Shown here piece after piece: positions 52,401 to 63,633 of a stretch of DNA of 64,000 nucleotides; the stretch's first letter is position 1; the number at the start of each line of letters is the position of its first letter. Position numbers and translations under genes: made by a program. The notes beneath the pieces were generated by a model that was not told the DNA's origin, did no database searches, and worked only from the letters and a program-made list of their open reading frames with translations. The stretch comes from Promerops cafer (Eukaryota; Chordata; Aves; Passeriformes; Nectariniidae): positions 1,672,441 through 1,736,440 of the forward strand of contig VZSE01006608.1 in assembly GCA_013398275.1 (NCBI GenBank), read 5' to 3'.

Positions 52401-53943
52401 GCATCATAGTCTGCTAAACACCATCTTAGAGAATTACTCCGATTTTACAGCAGAAGTACATCTGATGTAATTAAAAACTGAGTGGTGTGTATTGACCAAA
52501 GAAGTGGTCTGATGTAAAGTGCATCTGGAAATTCACTCTTCTCGCAATCCGGCAAGTGAGTGCCAGATAACCAGGGAGGGAGATAATACAACTGAACATT
52601 TCTTTAAGCTTAAGCAGCTTCAAAGGACATTTGAGCTAAGAAGGAAACAAAGATGAGACTGGGTCAGACAAGGGCTCCATCCAGTCCCCAGGGCCAGCTG
52701 GAGTGTTGGAGGAGCCTGACAGAGCCCCAGGAGTGGGTGGGAACAGTGCCCCGGTTATGCAATAATTTGCCCAGAGGGAACACTTAGCCCTAAACAGCTG
52801 GGTAATCCCAAAAGCAGGATGTTTTATCTTTCTGGATTATATTTATTCCAGCTGTTTATATAACACTCAGTAGCTGCAGAAAGGTTGTTCTTTTGCTCTT
52901 GGAAACAAACACTGTAAACAGCAGTGTGAAAACAGTGGCTGTTGCCATATTTATGATGTTTAGCCTGTAACCAGAAACACACAGGGACAGGTCATGAGCC
53001 GGGTAATGCTGCTTCTGGAAATAATGCTGCCCAGGGACAGTGGGGAGGAGGAAGTGGCAGCTGGTGGGGAAGCATCCTCAGGAGAAATGCCAGTTTGAAA
53101 CTGGTCTTCTCTAGGAAGACTCTCCTCAGAAAGCAAGGGCTGGCTCTGCTTGGCCTTTGCATTTGGTATTTGAATCTCCTTGGCTTAGAAGAATATATAT
53201 AGGGCTCTTATATGATAATTCAAAGACAAAACTGTACATTCCTGGAATTGTAGCAAGTTATGTGAACATAAATGCTCCCTAAGAGGAGAAGCAAGTGCAG
53301 TTGCCTCTGGTGATCCCCTGCCTTGCTCAGAGATGAGAGGACTCACTGAAATGCAAAGGTGGCATCTCTAGAGTATTGCTTATATTTTCACTCAGCCTTT
53401 GTGTGAATTTAGCTAGTTGTGTCCAACTGTGAGATGGACAGAACTCTTCAGCTCCTTGCACCCTTGTCAGCAGCACCTCCCAGGCAGAGCAGAAACTTGT
53501 GCTGGTTGCTTCAGAATTGCTGACAATGAGAAGCCTCCAGGCTGGTGTCTCACTTGTATCCGTGTCAGTGTCCTTGCTCTCAAAGGAGGCTGAGGGGCCC
53601 TGGCTGTAAGCAGCCACACGGAACCTGCGCCTCGCACGCTTCTTCACACGTGTGCTCTGCTACCCACTTGCACACCGATGGCTGGCGCCCAGACACAGTG
53701 GCCTGGAGGACAGGAGTTTTGCTGAAAACTTCTGGGTGAAGTGGTCCAGTTTCTCTGTGCAAGTACAGAACCATTTACTTTCTTTCGAGGCAGTCACACT
53801 TGAATACCAAATGTGTTTCTGTTTGTATATTCAGCCAAAGGACCTTTTAAACATTTTTTTCCTTTCCAGTTGAGGCAGGTATGCAAATACTGTTTTCCTC
53901 TCCTTCACCTGTGCTTACTTTGTGCTGCTCTGTTTACCTGCAG
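49476..53943 (+). other. Intron I-J (4.5 kb)
   Basis: No exon or clear transposon. A 171-codon open frame at 49868-50383 has no recognisable domain. Poly-T/pyrimidine runs occur near 51367 and 51960. The region 52660-53780 is somewhat GC-richer, with overlapping chance frames. Confidence 0.65.
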
Positions 53944-54098
53944 AAGAAGCTCCTGATGGAGAACAGGATAATGACAAGCTGACCAAGTCTCCACCTCCTC
54001 CACCTCCACGGCGCAGTTACCTGCCAGGGTCAGGACTGACCACAACGAGATCAGGAGACGTCATCTATACAGCCAGAAAAGAGGCTGCTGCTCTCAAG
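53944..54098 (+). CDS. KIAA1217: KIAA1217 exon J: polyproline SH3-ligand segment
   Basis: A 155-nt exon with acceptor TTACCTGCAG; it enters in phase 1 and leaves in phase 0. It encodes residues 761-812: a Glu/Asp-rich lead, then KSPPPPPPRRSYLPGSG and LTTTRSGDVIYTARKE. The run of six prolines followed by RR is a plausible class II-like SH3/WW ligand. The Pro run is shorter than my memory of the human one. The donor CTCAAG|GTTCAG is weak at +3 to +5. The acceptor is followed directly by AAGAAG, giving a possible tandem acceptor that would drop one Glu. Confidence 0.92.
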
Positions 54099-54706
54099 GT
54101 TCAGTGATTCATACTCTAGGCAGTCAGACTCCTGCTGAGAGGTTGGCAAAGAGACAAGACACAGGCTTGGGCCTGTAAACTACAAAATAAGTTGAGGCAG
54201 AGCTATGTCCTGGAGAGCTACTGAAACTGCTCACCAGGATGCACTTCTGTTAGGCCAAATGAACAAGTAAGATTTGATCAGTTCTGTTTACAGGAGTCTT
54301 GCTGCTCTTATCTCCTAGCAAGGCAGCAGGCAAGTCACAGGCTGCTTTCATTTTAGAGTGATAAGAAGATTAAAAATTTTAAAAAAAAGAAGAATGCCTG
54401 AAACAGATGGGGAAGATCAGGTCAGATTTGAGAGTGCTTTTACAGAAATGTTGCAAATTAGTTTCTTTGGGCTTGTTTTCCCCATCTGTTCTGGGGAAGG
54501 AAGTGGTGGGAAGTCCAATTTAGGAAGCTTTTTAATCTGTGAACATATAATCACATCAGCAATATTGGTTGCTTTTGAACTGATGAAGTAGCAAGAAGAG
54601 GGACCTTGGAAGAGTGGAGTTGCAGTAGTGTTGAATTCTTGGTGTTTAATTTGCATCAGGAGGGTTCAACTGGGTTTTCTGTCTATGCTTTCTCATCCCT
54701 GTGCAG
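54099..54706 (+). other. Intron J-K (0.6 kb)
   Basis: Short intron with nothing recognisable; includes an A-rich run near 54370-54395. Confidence 0.75.
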
Positions 54707-54853
54707 GAATGCAGTGAAGATGCTGGGCAAATAGCACAATCCAAAGCCCCTAAAGAGGACCAGGCATTGTCTCGGAGCACAGGGCATGCTGTAGCACCGG
54801 CTGCAAAAGATGAAGAGGAAGAGGAAGGAGATAAAATAATGGCAGAATTACAG
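54707..54853 (+). CDS. KIAA1217: KIAA1217 exon K: variable linker with acidic DKIMAEL end
   Basis: A 147-nt exon, phase 0 at both ends, so it can be skipped in frame. The acceptor is CCCTGTGCAG and the donor TTACAG|GTATGC. It encodes residues 813-861: ECSEDAG, a variable Ser/Ala/Lys linker, then KDEEEEEGDKIMAELQ. The acidic run and MAELQ end are the conserved anchors that join to AFQKCSFMDV in exon L. The linker looks shorter than in mammals as I recall, where a Pro/Thr/Ser insert is present. Open sequence continues past the donor into the intron but loses all family resemblance. Confidence 0.9.
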
Positions 54854-56009
54854 GTATGCCTTTACATGAGGACACCTGTGCCCAGTATCACTTCTAGGGC
54901 CTCAGTGCAATTTCTAGCTCAGAACGTGAAGGAAAGTAGGTCAGCTAGCCTCACCCAGTACCATCTTGTTGCACTGAGTGGTACACTTTTTGGAAGTACT
55001 ACCAAATTTTGTTCAAGAAGTCTGGAGCTGAGAGACTGGTCAAGAATGCAGTAGCTGCCACTGGAGTAGCCTGCACATGCAAATGGGACAAGTAAAACAT
55101 TGGTGTGCATTCAGTGTGGTTGTCCCTGGCCTAGTGTTGCTCACCTAGTACCAGACTGGCAAGGTGCTGAGAGTCTCTGTCATCTGTGCTGTCTTTGGTG
55201 GGAGCAGAGAATAACTGGGTCTGCTCCTGGTGGGCTGTGCTATGGTCTGAAGTTTCCCAGAATGCTTGAACACTGAGACACTGCCCATTGCCTGTGGTGT
55301 AACTGGTACATCACACTGCCAGTGGAGTGCTCTCTTGCTGGTCCTTCACTTGACATCACACAGGACAGTTCACTTTAGTGATGAAAATGCTGCAGTAAAT
55401 GCCAGCTATTCCAGCTACCATCACTGAGCTCCAGCTTCCCAGGGGCACCCTCTGTCCTCTTCCATGCCCACATGAGGAAGGGAGATGTGGATCAGCCTAA
55501 CTGGCTATAACTTCTGGTATTTTAGAGCGCTGTCCCAACATGAGATGATCCTTGCTGTCCACCTGCCAGGTGGGCTTGGTGTTGCTCAGGGAGCACCTGG
55601 AGCACAGGAGATGTGGGCACTGAGCTGTAACTGTTACTGTCTGATGGCTGCCCCCTGCTCCTTCCTTCAGCTCTCACCCACCAGTGCTGGTTTTCAGGAG
55701 TGAGAGCAGAAGTTCACCCTTATCCCCCCTCCATGTGCTGATGACCATTGAGACAGGAGAGGTGGGGACACAGGAGCTGTCACAGCATCTCTGTCTCTAG
55801 GAAGGTAACCTTTGCCTTGCAGATGGGGACAATGAAGTGGAGGTTAAGGTATGGAAAGGGGGGCTGAGGGAACCTAGGAGGAGAAATAGGCATGGTTACT
55901 CAACAGGGAATGGGCGTTTAAATGTTAGTTTTGGGGGGCTAGCAATACACATTTTAAACCAATACCAAATACCAGGTATATTTTAGAAGCTTAACAGAAT
56001 ACCATGTTT

Positions 56010-56520
56010 TAGAAGGGGCAAATTGCCTGGTCTAAGAGCTACAGGCTCATCAGTTTGATGTCAGTCATAGGCAGAAAGATGGAAAATGAGATACGGTATT
56101 CAATCACTGAAGAACTAAAGGACAGAGATAAACAGTGAGCACAATGTAATGGGACAGAGATAAACAGTGAGCACAATGTAATGGGACAGAGAGCTGTCAA
56201 AGGAAACAACACTCTTGGATCAAGCAACAGGTTTGACTGCTTAAACTGAATTGTATACCTATAAACATTTTAGTAAGGCATTTGATCAAACATCACACAA
56301 GATTCTTATAAGAGTCTGGCACCTCAGAGTATACAAAAAAAACCCACATTGCAGCATAATTGAGACCTGTCTGGTTTTGAAATCACTGACCTTGGTGCAA
56401 GTGTTTATAGACAGGTTTCATAGGGAGCAGCAACAGGCCCAATGTCTCTCTGTATCATCAAAAGCCTGGAAATACATTTTAAATCCTTACTGTGTAAATC
56501 ATCTTAATTCAGATCAGTGA
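56010..56520 (+). mobile_element. Degraded LINE reverse-transcriptase fragment (CR1/L2-like)
   Basis: On the + strand, disconnected frames read YRLISLMSVIGRKMENEI at about 56040-56093 and HFSKAFDQTSHKILI at about 56266-56310. These correspond to the YRPISLTSV and DFSKAFDTVSHKIL motifs of CR1-clade reverse transcriptases. The order and spacing fit, with a frame change between them. The catalytic domain is not intact and the element is dead. Which LINE clade it belongs to is uncertain. Confidence 0.7.
56121..56192. repeat. 32-bp tandem duplication inside the LINE fragment
   Basis: The unit starting GACAGAGATAAACAGTGAGC is present at 56121-56152 and 56153-56184 without difference, followed by 8 bp of a third copy. 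Confidence 0.92.
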
Positions 56521-58165
56521 AGTATGACAGCAGAGACATGATAGCAGTCACTTAATGGTCATAATGCTTTGCTGAACTAAAAAGTCCACATGAAGAACAA
56601 CAACATAGGCCAGGCCACAGCTGCATGTCTTGGACAGAAACAGGAGTTGCAGTAACAAGTTGACAGGAGCTCCCAGGTCAGTGCTGTTGCCACAAAACTG
56701 TGTCTGCTTTGGGTGTAGATGTGAAAACATGCCATGTTTTTATGTCTGTGTACAAGATCAGTGAGATCCACACTGTGCTGCTGCATCCATGACTAAGTAT
56801 CCATGTGTCTCCCATTTGAAAAGCCTGTTAAGAATATGAAGGTTCAGAAGAAACTTGAGTACAATGTGAAGATTTTTAATGTAGCAGGAAAAGGCATCAT
56901 CATAATCAGTAGCACAAATTATTTGGAGACTGTCATAGATATTTCAGAGCAAAGGTGATAAAAAAATACCAGAAGAAAATAGCTTTTTTGACACTTAAAG
57001 CCTGAAGGACTTTGAGGATGTTTAACTCAAACTCACATCACTGGTCTCACAAATGGGTAAGCTGGGGAAAAGTCCATATGCTCTATTGTGAGGAGCAAGA
57101 CTGTTTTTTCTGTAAGTTTCATGTCATCTTAGGTACTCTGGTCTATTAACACATACAAATAGGATGTAATGGAAAACCAAAAGAAAGTCTACATCATGAT
57201 TTTTTGGACTGGATTTTTTTTGTTATCTTTTCTGATTTTACATAAACATGCAATACCTATGAAGAATACAGTATTTAAAGAACAGGCCTGATTCTAATCT
57301 GTAATCAGGGCTATTAATTTCATGAGTTACCATGAATCAAATAATTTCCCTAATATATGGTAAAATAATATAATCTTACTGCATGTCACAGTGTGTCAGA
57401 CTCCTGTGAGCACTCCCCCCTCTTTGCTGTGTCCTCCCTGCACATCTCACTGAAAGCAGGCCCTGTGCCAGTAGAGGCCTGCAGAAATTCTGGTGAGGCA
57501 CATTTGCTGCTTGCAGTTCACGGTGATAGTGGCAGTGATAGTTTTGTTCCTCCAGATCTGGGAGCTGGCTGGATAGAGAAACTCAAAGGAAATGAAAGGA
57601 GGATAGCAAAACAAATGGCTGATAAGTCTGGGCCATGCCCTGGGGGATGCATGGTGGGAGGCCAGTGTCCACAAACCCATAGGTTGGGACAGTCAATTTA
57701 TGGCTCATTATCAAAGACTGTGACAAAGGCACATCTCCATGTTTGAAGTTTTAATAACAGTTTGTGTGGGAGAAGTGGAGTTACCTAACTCTTGCATGAT
57801 TATCAGCCACAAGGAAATAGGTGCTGTCACAAGCCCCAAGTTTGTCATGGGCTTCCTGCTTGAGTTTGGATAGTCTGTAGCACCTCTGTGGGTCTCCATC
57901 ATCTTCAAATTCAGAAATCAAGCTTGTCCTCCTTACAGGGAGCACTGAGGTCAGCATAGTGTTAGAGTCTGGACAGGCTGAAAGGGATGCTGTGGTTCTC
58001 TTTATCTGACAGTCTGAAATCTCTGTTATTATCTCATGAGCTTGTAGAAAACATTGTTGAGCTGTGACTGTTAAAAACAAGTGCTCTCTTTGTAGTTGGT
58101 CATCTCCAGATATTTCTGTGTAAAAGTTCTTGGTCTCCTGATAACCTGCAGTATTTATTTCCTAG

Positions 58166-58285
58166 GCTTTCCAGAAGTGCTCTTTTATGGATGTAAACTC
58201 AAACAGTCATGCTGAACAGTCCAGAAATGATACACATGTTAAAGACATAAGGCCTGGGACTTTAATGCACCACAAGGAAAAGAAG
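58166..58285 (+). CDS. KIAA1217: KIAA1217 exon L: AFQKCSFMDVNSNSHAE segment
   Basis: A 120-nt exon, phase 0 at both ends and therefore a possible cassette. The acceptor is TTATTTCCTAG and the donor AGAAG|GTAACA. It encodes residues 862-901: AFQKCSFMDVNSNSHAEQSR followed by NDTHVKDIRPGTLMHHKEKK. The first 17 residues match KIAA1217 closely. In mammals, from memory, alternatively used coding sequence can follow the KEKK end; here the next supported exon starts 3086 bp downstream. Confidence 0.92.
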
Positions 58286-61200
58286 GTAACAAGTGGCAAT
58301 TGTAGACATGCCACCCGGTCTTGGCATAACCTTCTTTCCTTCAAAACTAATCTTACATCTTGCGTCCTGTTCTCTTTAACCCCCACCCACCACTGCCCAG
58401 CAGTTTCCTTCCTTTTATCTCCTTATGGCTCAGAAATGCTCATACAGAACTCCAGATTAAACTATATTACGTGTCTCATTAGCAATTGTACAACGGTTGC
58501 ATGAAGTTTTATGATTCTGTGAAATCAAAACAGGATCCATCAGTTTCTGTCAGAGATGCTCATACTACTTAGAACATCTTCCCCTGCTGTTCTGGTGATG
58601 GATGGTAAAGCATCTCTCCCAAGCTTGAGGGGAGTTAATGGTTCCTCGCAGTCTCTAGAGCCAGTTTGAGAATTTGTGCTTTATTTTGTTTCATTTGTTG
58701 GTTCCAGAAATAGTTGTTAGATGTTCAGAAATCCCATTCAGTTTATTGGATGACAGAGTCAAAGTGGATGGGAGGAATTTGCCCTTATGCTGAAAGTTAA
58801 TGCCCAAAATTCAGTCATGGGACTGACAAGAGGTGCTGTGTGTCTGGAGCTGTAGGCAGGTCGAGGTTAAACTTCACAGCTGTGCATGGACTGGAGTTGC
58901 CAATTGAGTTGATTTGACTTAGCATGCAGCCAATGTGCAGGACAAGAACAGGACAAGTACTTCTGCCCTTGCAGACCTCTTTTTTATGTTTAATAATGAG
59001 TTGCATCACTGCTGGGGTTAGGGGCTGTGCAGGCATGACAACTTGTCGGCCAAATGCCAGTTTGCAATGAAGGTGGGTATGGTGGGGAAGGAAACACAGC
59101 TCCTCAGCACAGCCTTTCAACCTTCTCATGCATTTTGTGTGTGTAGGCAAATCCTGCCACGTCAGGGCACTGCACTTAAGGACTTGTGTTGGAGCTGCCC
59201 AAACAGCAGTTCTGGTCTAAAGCTGCAAACAGCTGGCTGGGTGAGGGTACAGGTCCATGGGTATAAGGGAAAAAGGACAAACTGTTCTGTGTGTATGACA
59301 GTGTTACAGAGAAAAAAAAAGTGTGAATTCATCCTCATTACTGCTGTTGTCAGAATGAGAAGAGCATATTGTTACATGAAATCCTGGGTCATCACTCAGG
59401 ACACTGCATATCCTGTAGCACAAACATTTCTTTGAAAGGTGCTGCCAAGTAATTGCCATAAACTGATATTTATTTGAATAACACAGAGTCCAGGAAATTA
59501 AGGTTAATAAGATCTGTTTTTGTAATCTGATGTGACAGAGTGTTTATTGGCTTTAAATATGGAACATTATGGTCACGATAAAATCATTGAGGAAATAAGT
59601 TTTGTTGAGGTTTTATTTTTTTAGTAGAAAAGCAAAAATTCCTAAAATGAGACATATTGTACAAGGACACCATGAGGTGTTTCACTGGTGCTTGGAACTA
59701 GAAGTGGAACTTGCTAAAAAAAGATATACAGTCAGCATATCCAGAGACAACAAGTGTCATTAAGTGACTTGGCCTAATTCTGGGGCGTCTGACGTGTCGT
59801 GGGACTGGGAGGCACTGAGCAGGTCAGGGCCTGAGGGGATCACAAGCCCTGGTGTTTGGTTCCCAAAGGGCCTCTCAGCAGGATGTGCAGACGGTGTCAG
59901 CCTGCCCACTGAGGCCTTGCTGCTGTGCTGGTTTGTATGAGAGCTCTTCCTCGTTTAGAAATATGAGGGATGTCAAGGTATCCACGGAGCAGCTGTTCAG
60001 CCTTGTCACTGCTGAACAAGCCTTTGTGGGGGTCAGCTGTGACTCTGGTGTATGAGTGACTTTCTTGCTTCTGTGTTTTGATTGTGAGTAAAATTTTTCT
60101 GAGATATCCTCCAATGGTACATAAGAAAAGGTCACATAAGGTGTAGAAGCTATACCTGGTGAACCTCTGTATGCATGGGGTGTGCATGCACAGCCAGCCT
60201 GGGGATTTCTGCACCGTCACTCCTCCACCTCAGTTGGGTGAGCAGTGCTGCTCTGACTGTTCTGCACGTCTGGATGCTCACATAAGTGTAATCTGTCCTT
60301 CTGGTGTGTTAGGAGTCAGCTTCTAGTCTCAAGCAGGCAATGTCAGCATTATTGCTTTTGGTTCCCTGCCTTCAGGCACTTGAGGCCAAATTACTTTCCT
60401 TCTTGGTGAGCTGTCTTTTGACTGTAGATTTCTCTCTTATTCATAGTCCTGGTGTCTCCTCAGGCCAGTCCTTCATCCTGATGATTGCTGTTTCTCCTAA
60501 GTTGTCACTAGCACTTAAACCAAACCCCAGAGAAAAGCCTGGTGTTATGAAACAGCATTTCCAGAGGTCCTCATTTGCAAATAAAGAAAAAAAGTCCCCC
60601 TGAAGTTTCACTGCTGGGAATAAGCACTCTTCTTATGAGCCAGGGGATGACCTCTCTGTTTGGTGTTTGGCATTTCTGCTATAAGTGAATGTAGCTCAGT
60701 GTTTCATTCTGCACTTCCACAGGCACCACAGGGTGTCACTGGTAATTCTGATGGAATACTTCTAAGCTGCAGGAAGGATTTAGAAGTGCTCAGACTGTAA
60801 TGATACAGTTGTGATGGAGCAGCACTTGCTCAGGTGTGACAGCATTAGAAGGAGCAAAATGTAACTTGAAAATCAGCTTTTACTGGTATAAAACTTCCTT
60901 TCAAGGCAAGCCAGACTCGCTGTCAGCCCTTTCACATCAGCCTCCCTTTGATGTGTCCCAGCAGAATGTGACCAGATGCTGTGAGATTTTCAGCTTCAAT
61001 CTTATAAAAACATGGGGGGGCCGGGGGGGTTTAGCAGGAAGGTGAACAGGTCATGGAGCACTGTGGTGGAAATAAGGTAATTAATGTGCTTATGCATATT
61101 CTGGAGGCCTTGTTAAAACAAGGTAACATCCCATCCTGACCTAATGCATAGCACAAAGCAGTAATATCATGCACTGTTCTGCCAGAATTTGGAATTTTGC

Positions 61201-61371
61201 CCTGAAGAAAGACAGGAATCAGATGACAGCTTGAGACATGTCTCTGCAGCAGTAAATGGAGTGGTGAGTTCACAAGGTCTGCGTTTCCCCTGAGATTAAT
61301 CTTGGGGGAAAATAAAAGTCCTGTAAAGATAAAAGCCCTGAATAACTAAGTAATCCAACTTTCCCCCTCAG
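58286..61371 (+). other. Intron L-M (3.1 kb)
   Basis: No exon or transposon recognised. Two runs of seven G with a CC between them lie near 61012-61030. The rest is plain intron with short chance frames. Confidence 0.7.
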
Positions 61372-63054
61372 GTGTATGGGGCTACAACAGGATCTCCCAC
61401 AGATAGTGACCATCCTAAAGAGAAGAGGGAAGGGAGAACTGAAGAAGAATTGGGTTCTGATTCATCCAGTACAGCTGACAGTAAAATTGGCTTTTCAGTG
61501 AATGACAGTCCTACATTTAGCAAGGGTTTTTTTGTAGACAGTACAGACTATTCTAACAAAAACCTTCAGAATATGAGCACAAACCTGTCTGGTGTCAGTT
61601 TGCCAGAGGAGGACAAACGAAGAGGGGCTCAAGATATCTTAGGATCACATTTTCCAGCAGTTGAGACTGGAAAACAAAAGCCAAACTACAGACTGTCAAG
61701 AGATGCTCACCAGGGTGTGCTTCAGGGGGAAGCCTTGCAGAACACGGGCAAGCACATCCCCATCAGCAGCGTTGCCCCTCTCCTGAGGCACACGCAGGAG
61801 GCTGCGGGGCCTCAACCTTCCTTGCAGGAGCAAGAAGGTTCTGCAGGCAGCTACAGTCAGGTTGTGCTGAGACCCAAAGTGTCCAGAGCAAACAGTGTGA
61901 GCAGCATTGAAGAGACAGACTCTCCAGCCAGCTCTCCCAGTGAAGACAACCCACCCACAGAAAACATTGCCTTCATGATTACTAGAACAGCTGTCCAGGT
62001 GCTCTCAAGTGGGGAAGTTCACGACATAGTCAGCCGGAAAGGAGGAGATGTGCAAACAGTCAACATCGACGCGAGGAAGGATGTGGCATCAGAGAAGGGC
62101 ATCCCTGAGAACACAGACAGCGAAGAGCCAGTGGTGTGTCTGGACAAAAAGCCTGTCATCATCATTTTTGATGAACCAATGGATATTAGGTCAGCCTACA
62201 AACGGCTTTCTACAATTTTTGAGGAATGTGATGAGGAATTGGAAAAAATGATGACAGATGAAAAGATAGAAGAAGAAGAGGAGGAAGAAGAAAATGAAGC
62301 ACGTGAAGTCTCCAAGAGGCAGAAGGAACAGTCACCAGTAGCTAATGACAGAAAAGCAGCCACAGAGCATTCTGCAGCTCGTGGTCCCCAGGGGCCGTAC
62401 CTATTTAACCTTCAGTCGGACTCTGCAGAAGGCAGACCTCCTGCAGGGGAGGAAAGCACAAAGACAAATTTTAACAAATACCGGCAGATCTATGGGCTAA
62501 ACACAGAAGCAAACTCAGACTCTGCCGATCAGTTGGGAAACAGGCAGGATTCTAAGAAAAAATTTAAGTTTAAATTCCCTAAAAAGCAGCTGGCTGCTCT
62601 GACGCAGGCGATACGGACAGGAACCAAGACTGGGAAGAAGACCTTGCAGGTTGTGGTCTATGAAGAAGAGGAGGAAGATGGGACCCTGAAGCAGCACAAG
62701 GAAGCAAAGAGATTTGAAATCACTAGGTCTCAGTCTGAGGAGAGTGATAAAAGTCCTTCTGGGAAGCAAGAGGGACCCTCTGGAGCTGCAGTGTCCCTGT
62801 CTAGGACTGATGAAATTCGACAGAGTACATACAGAACGCTAGACAGCCTTGAGCAGACTATAAAGCAGCTGGAAAACACCATCAGTGAAATGAGTCCAAA
62901 ACCTGTCCCTGAAAACACATACACCTCTGAGGGAAGCACTGTCCCCTTCTCTGCCCAGATAGTACCAGAGACCCCATCCCGAGAGCATGTAGTGCTGGAT
63001 GAGAGCCTTGCTGGTGTAGAGCCCCCTGCATCACTCCCAGCCACTTCACGTAAG
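61372..63054 (+). CDS. KIAA1217: KIAA1217 exon M: giant C-terminal exon (561 codons)
   Basis: The largest exon: 1683 nt, phase 0 at both ends, encoding residues 902-1462. The acceptor is TTCCCCCTCAG and the donor CGTAAG|GTACCT. The first base triplet is GTG (Val), not a start. Its first third is divergent and Ser-rich. Then come the conserved blocks: NIAFMITRTAVQVLSSGEVH near residue 1100, PVIIIFDEPMDIRSAYKRLS near 1162-1181, and an acidic run EEEEEEEEN near 1199. A basic block KKKFKFKFPKKQ lies at 1296-1307 and TLQVVVYEEEEEDG at 1325-1338. A last coiled coil, RTLDSLEQTIKQLENTISEM, lies at 1389-1408. The basic-then-acidic pairing is typical of KIAA1217. Reading past the donor gives a stop two codons later, as expected for intron. 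Confidence 0.96.
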
Positions 63055-63510
63055 GTACCTTAGTCCAAGAAATCAAACCTCCAGCTGCTTTCTAAAATCT
63101 GCAATAATCACCATTAAACGAGATGGTCTTGTGATTTGTTTGCTTCCTTTCAGGTGGCTTGTTTGGGCTCCCCACGAGGTGTCTAACAGCTAATAGATCA
63201 TTGGTTTTGGGGGGTTTTTTTAATCTTTGCTGCTGATTGGTGATGGGCAAATGCAGGGGAGCTGGGTCGAATAATCCGCTGTGTGAAATGACAAGTGTCA
63301 CTGACATGAAATCCAGGCTGATCAGTAGCTGAGCAGTTTTCTCCATTTGATTCTGGAAATTAACACCTGCGGTGTGAAGCTCCTGAACTTTCCCTGCATG
63401 TAGTACTGTGGCTTTTTTTCGACGCATGGTGTGCAGTCCTCTCTTCAAGCACTCTCGCATTGACCACGCCTTCTTGTGTCCCCTCCCTGCCCCTCCACTC
63501 CTTTCTGCAG
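63055..63510 (+). other. Intron M-N (456 bp)
   Basis: Short intron with nothing recognisable. The overlapping minus-strand frames are shadows of it and of exon N. Confidence 0.8.
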
Positions 63511-63633
63511 GGCTCCAGCGCTGCCTCCCAGACGAGCCGGATGCCAGTCCCCATGGCTTCAAAAACTAGACAAGGAAGCATGGAGAAATCAGGCAAACAG
63601 CACAAGCTGCAGGATCCACGCCAATACAGACAG
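63511..63633 (+). CDS. KIAA1217: KIAA1217 exon N: short conserved C-terminal exon
   Basis: A 123-nt exon, phase 0 at both ends. The acceptor is CTTTCTGCAG and the donor AGACAG|GTAGTT. It encodes residues 1463-1503: GSSAASQTSRMPVPMASKTR and then SMEKSGKQHKLQDPRQYRQ. It is Ser/Lys/Arg-rich and probably disordered; KQHKLQDPRQYRQ is conserved. In the known protein a Ser/Pro-rich C-terminal tail follows from further exon(s), which must lie beyond 64000. Exon M is only 456 bp upstream. Confidence 0.93.

Larger units (their letters stand above)
54854..58165 (+). other. Intron K-L (3.3 kb)
   Basis: Contains a degraded LINE reverse-transcriptase fragment at 56010-56520 with a 32-bp tandem duplication. 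Otherwise plain intron. Confidence 0.7.
15093..63633 (+). other. KIAA1217: KIAA1217 (SKT / sickle tail) gene body, partial: 14 internal coding exons
   Basis: Fourteen exons on one strand, each bounded by AG/GT, join in matching phases to give 1503 codons with no stop or frameshift. The translation matches what I recall of vertebrate KIAA1217: a Ser/Pro-rich N-terminal half, a coiled coil, an AIP3-like region, a polyproline motif and a C-terminal charged region. The family is known for roles in notochord and intervertebral-disc development (mouse sickle tail mutants; human disc-herniation association). Its paralogue is the adaptor SRCIN1/p140Cap. The protein is thought to be a cytoplasmic, cytoskeleton-associated scaffold with no enzymatic domain. 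Intron lengths in order are about 8033, 424, 8071, 6377, 6534, 240, 1610, 813, 4468, 608, 3312, 3086 and 456 bp. The N-terminal exons lie before the window and the final exon(s) after it. The blocks at 1160-1195 and 1296-1340 favour KIAA1217 over SRCIN1. Confidence 0.93.
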
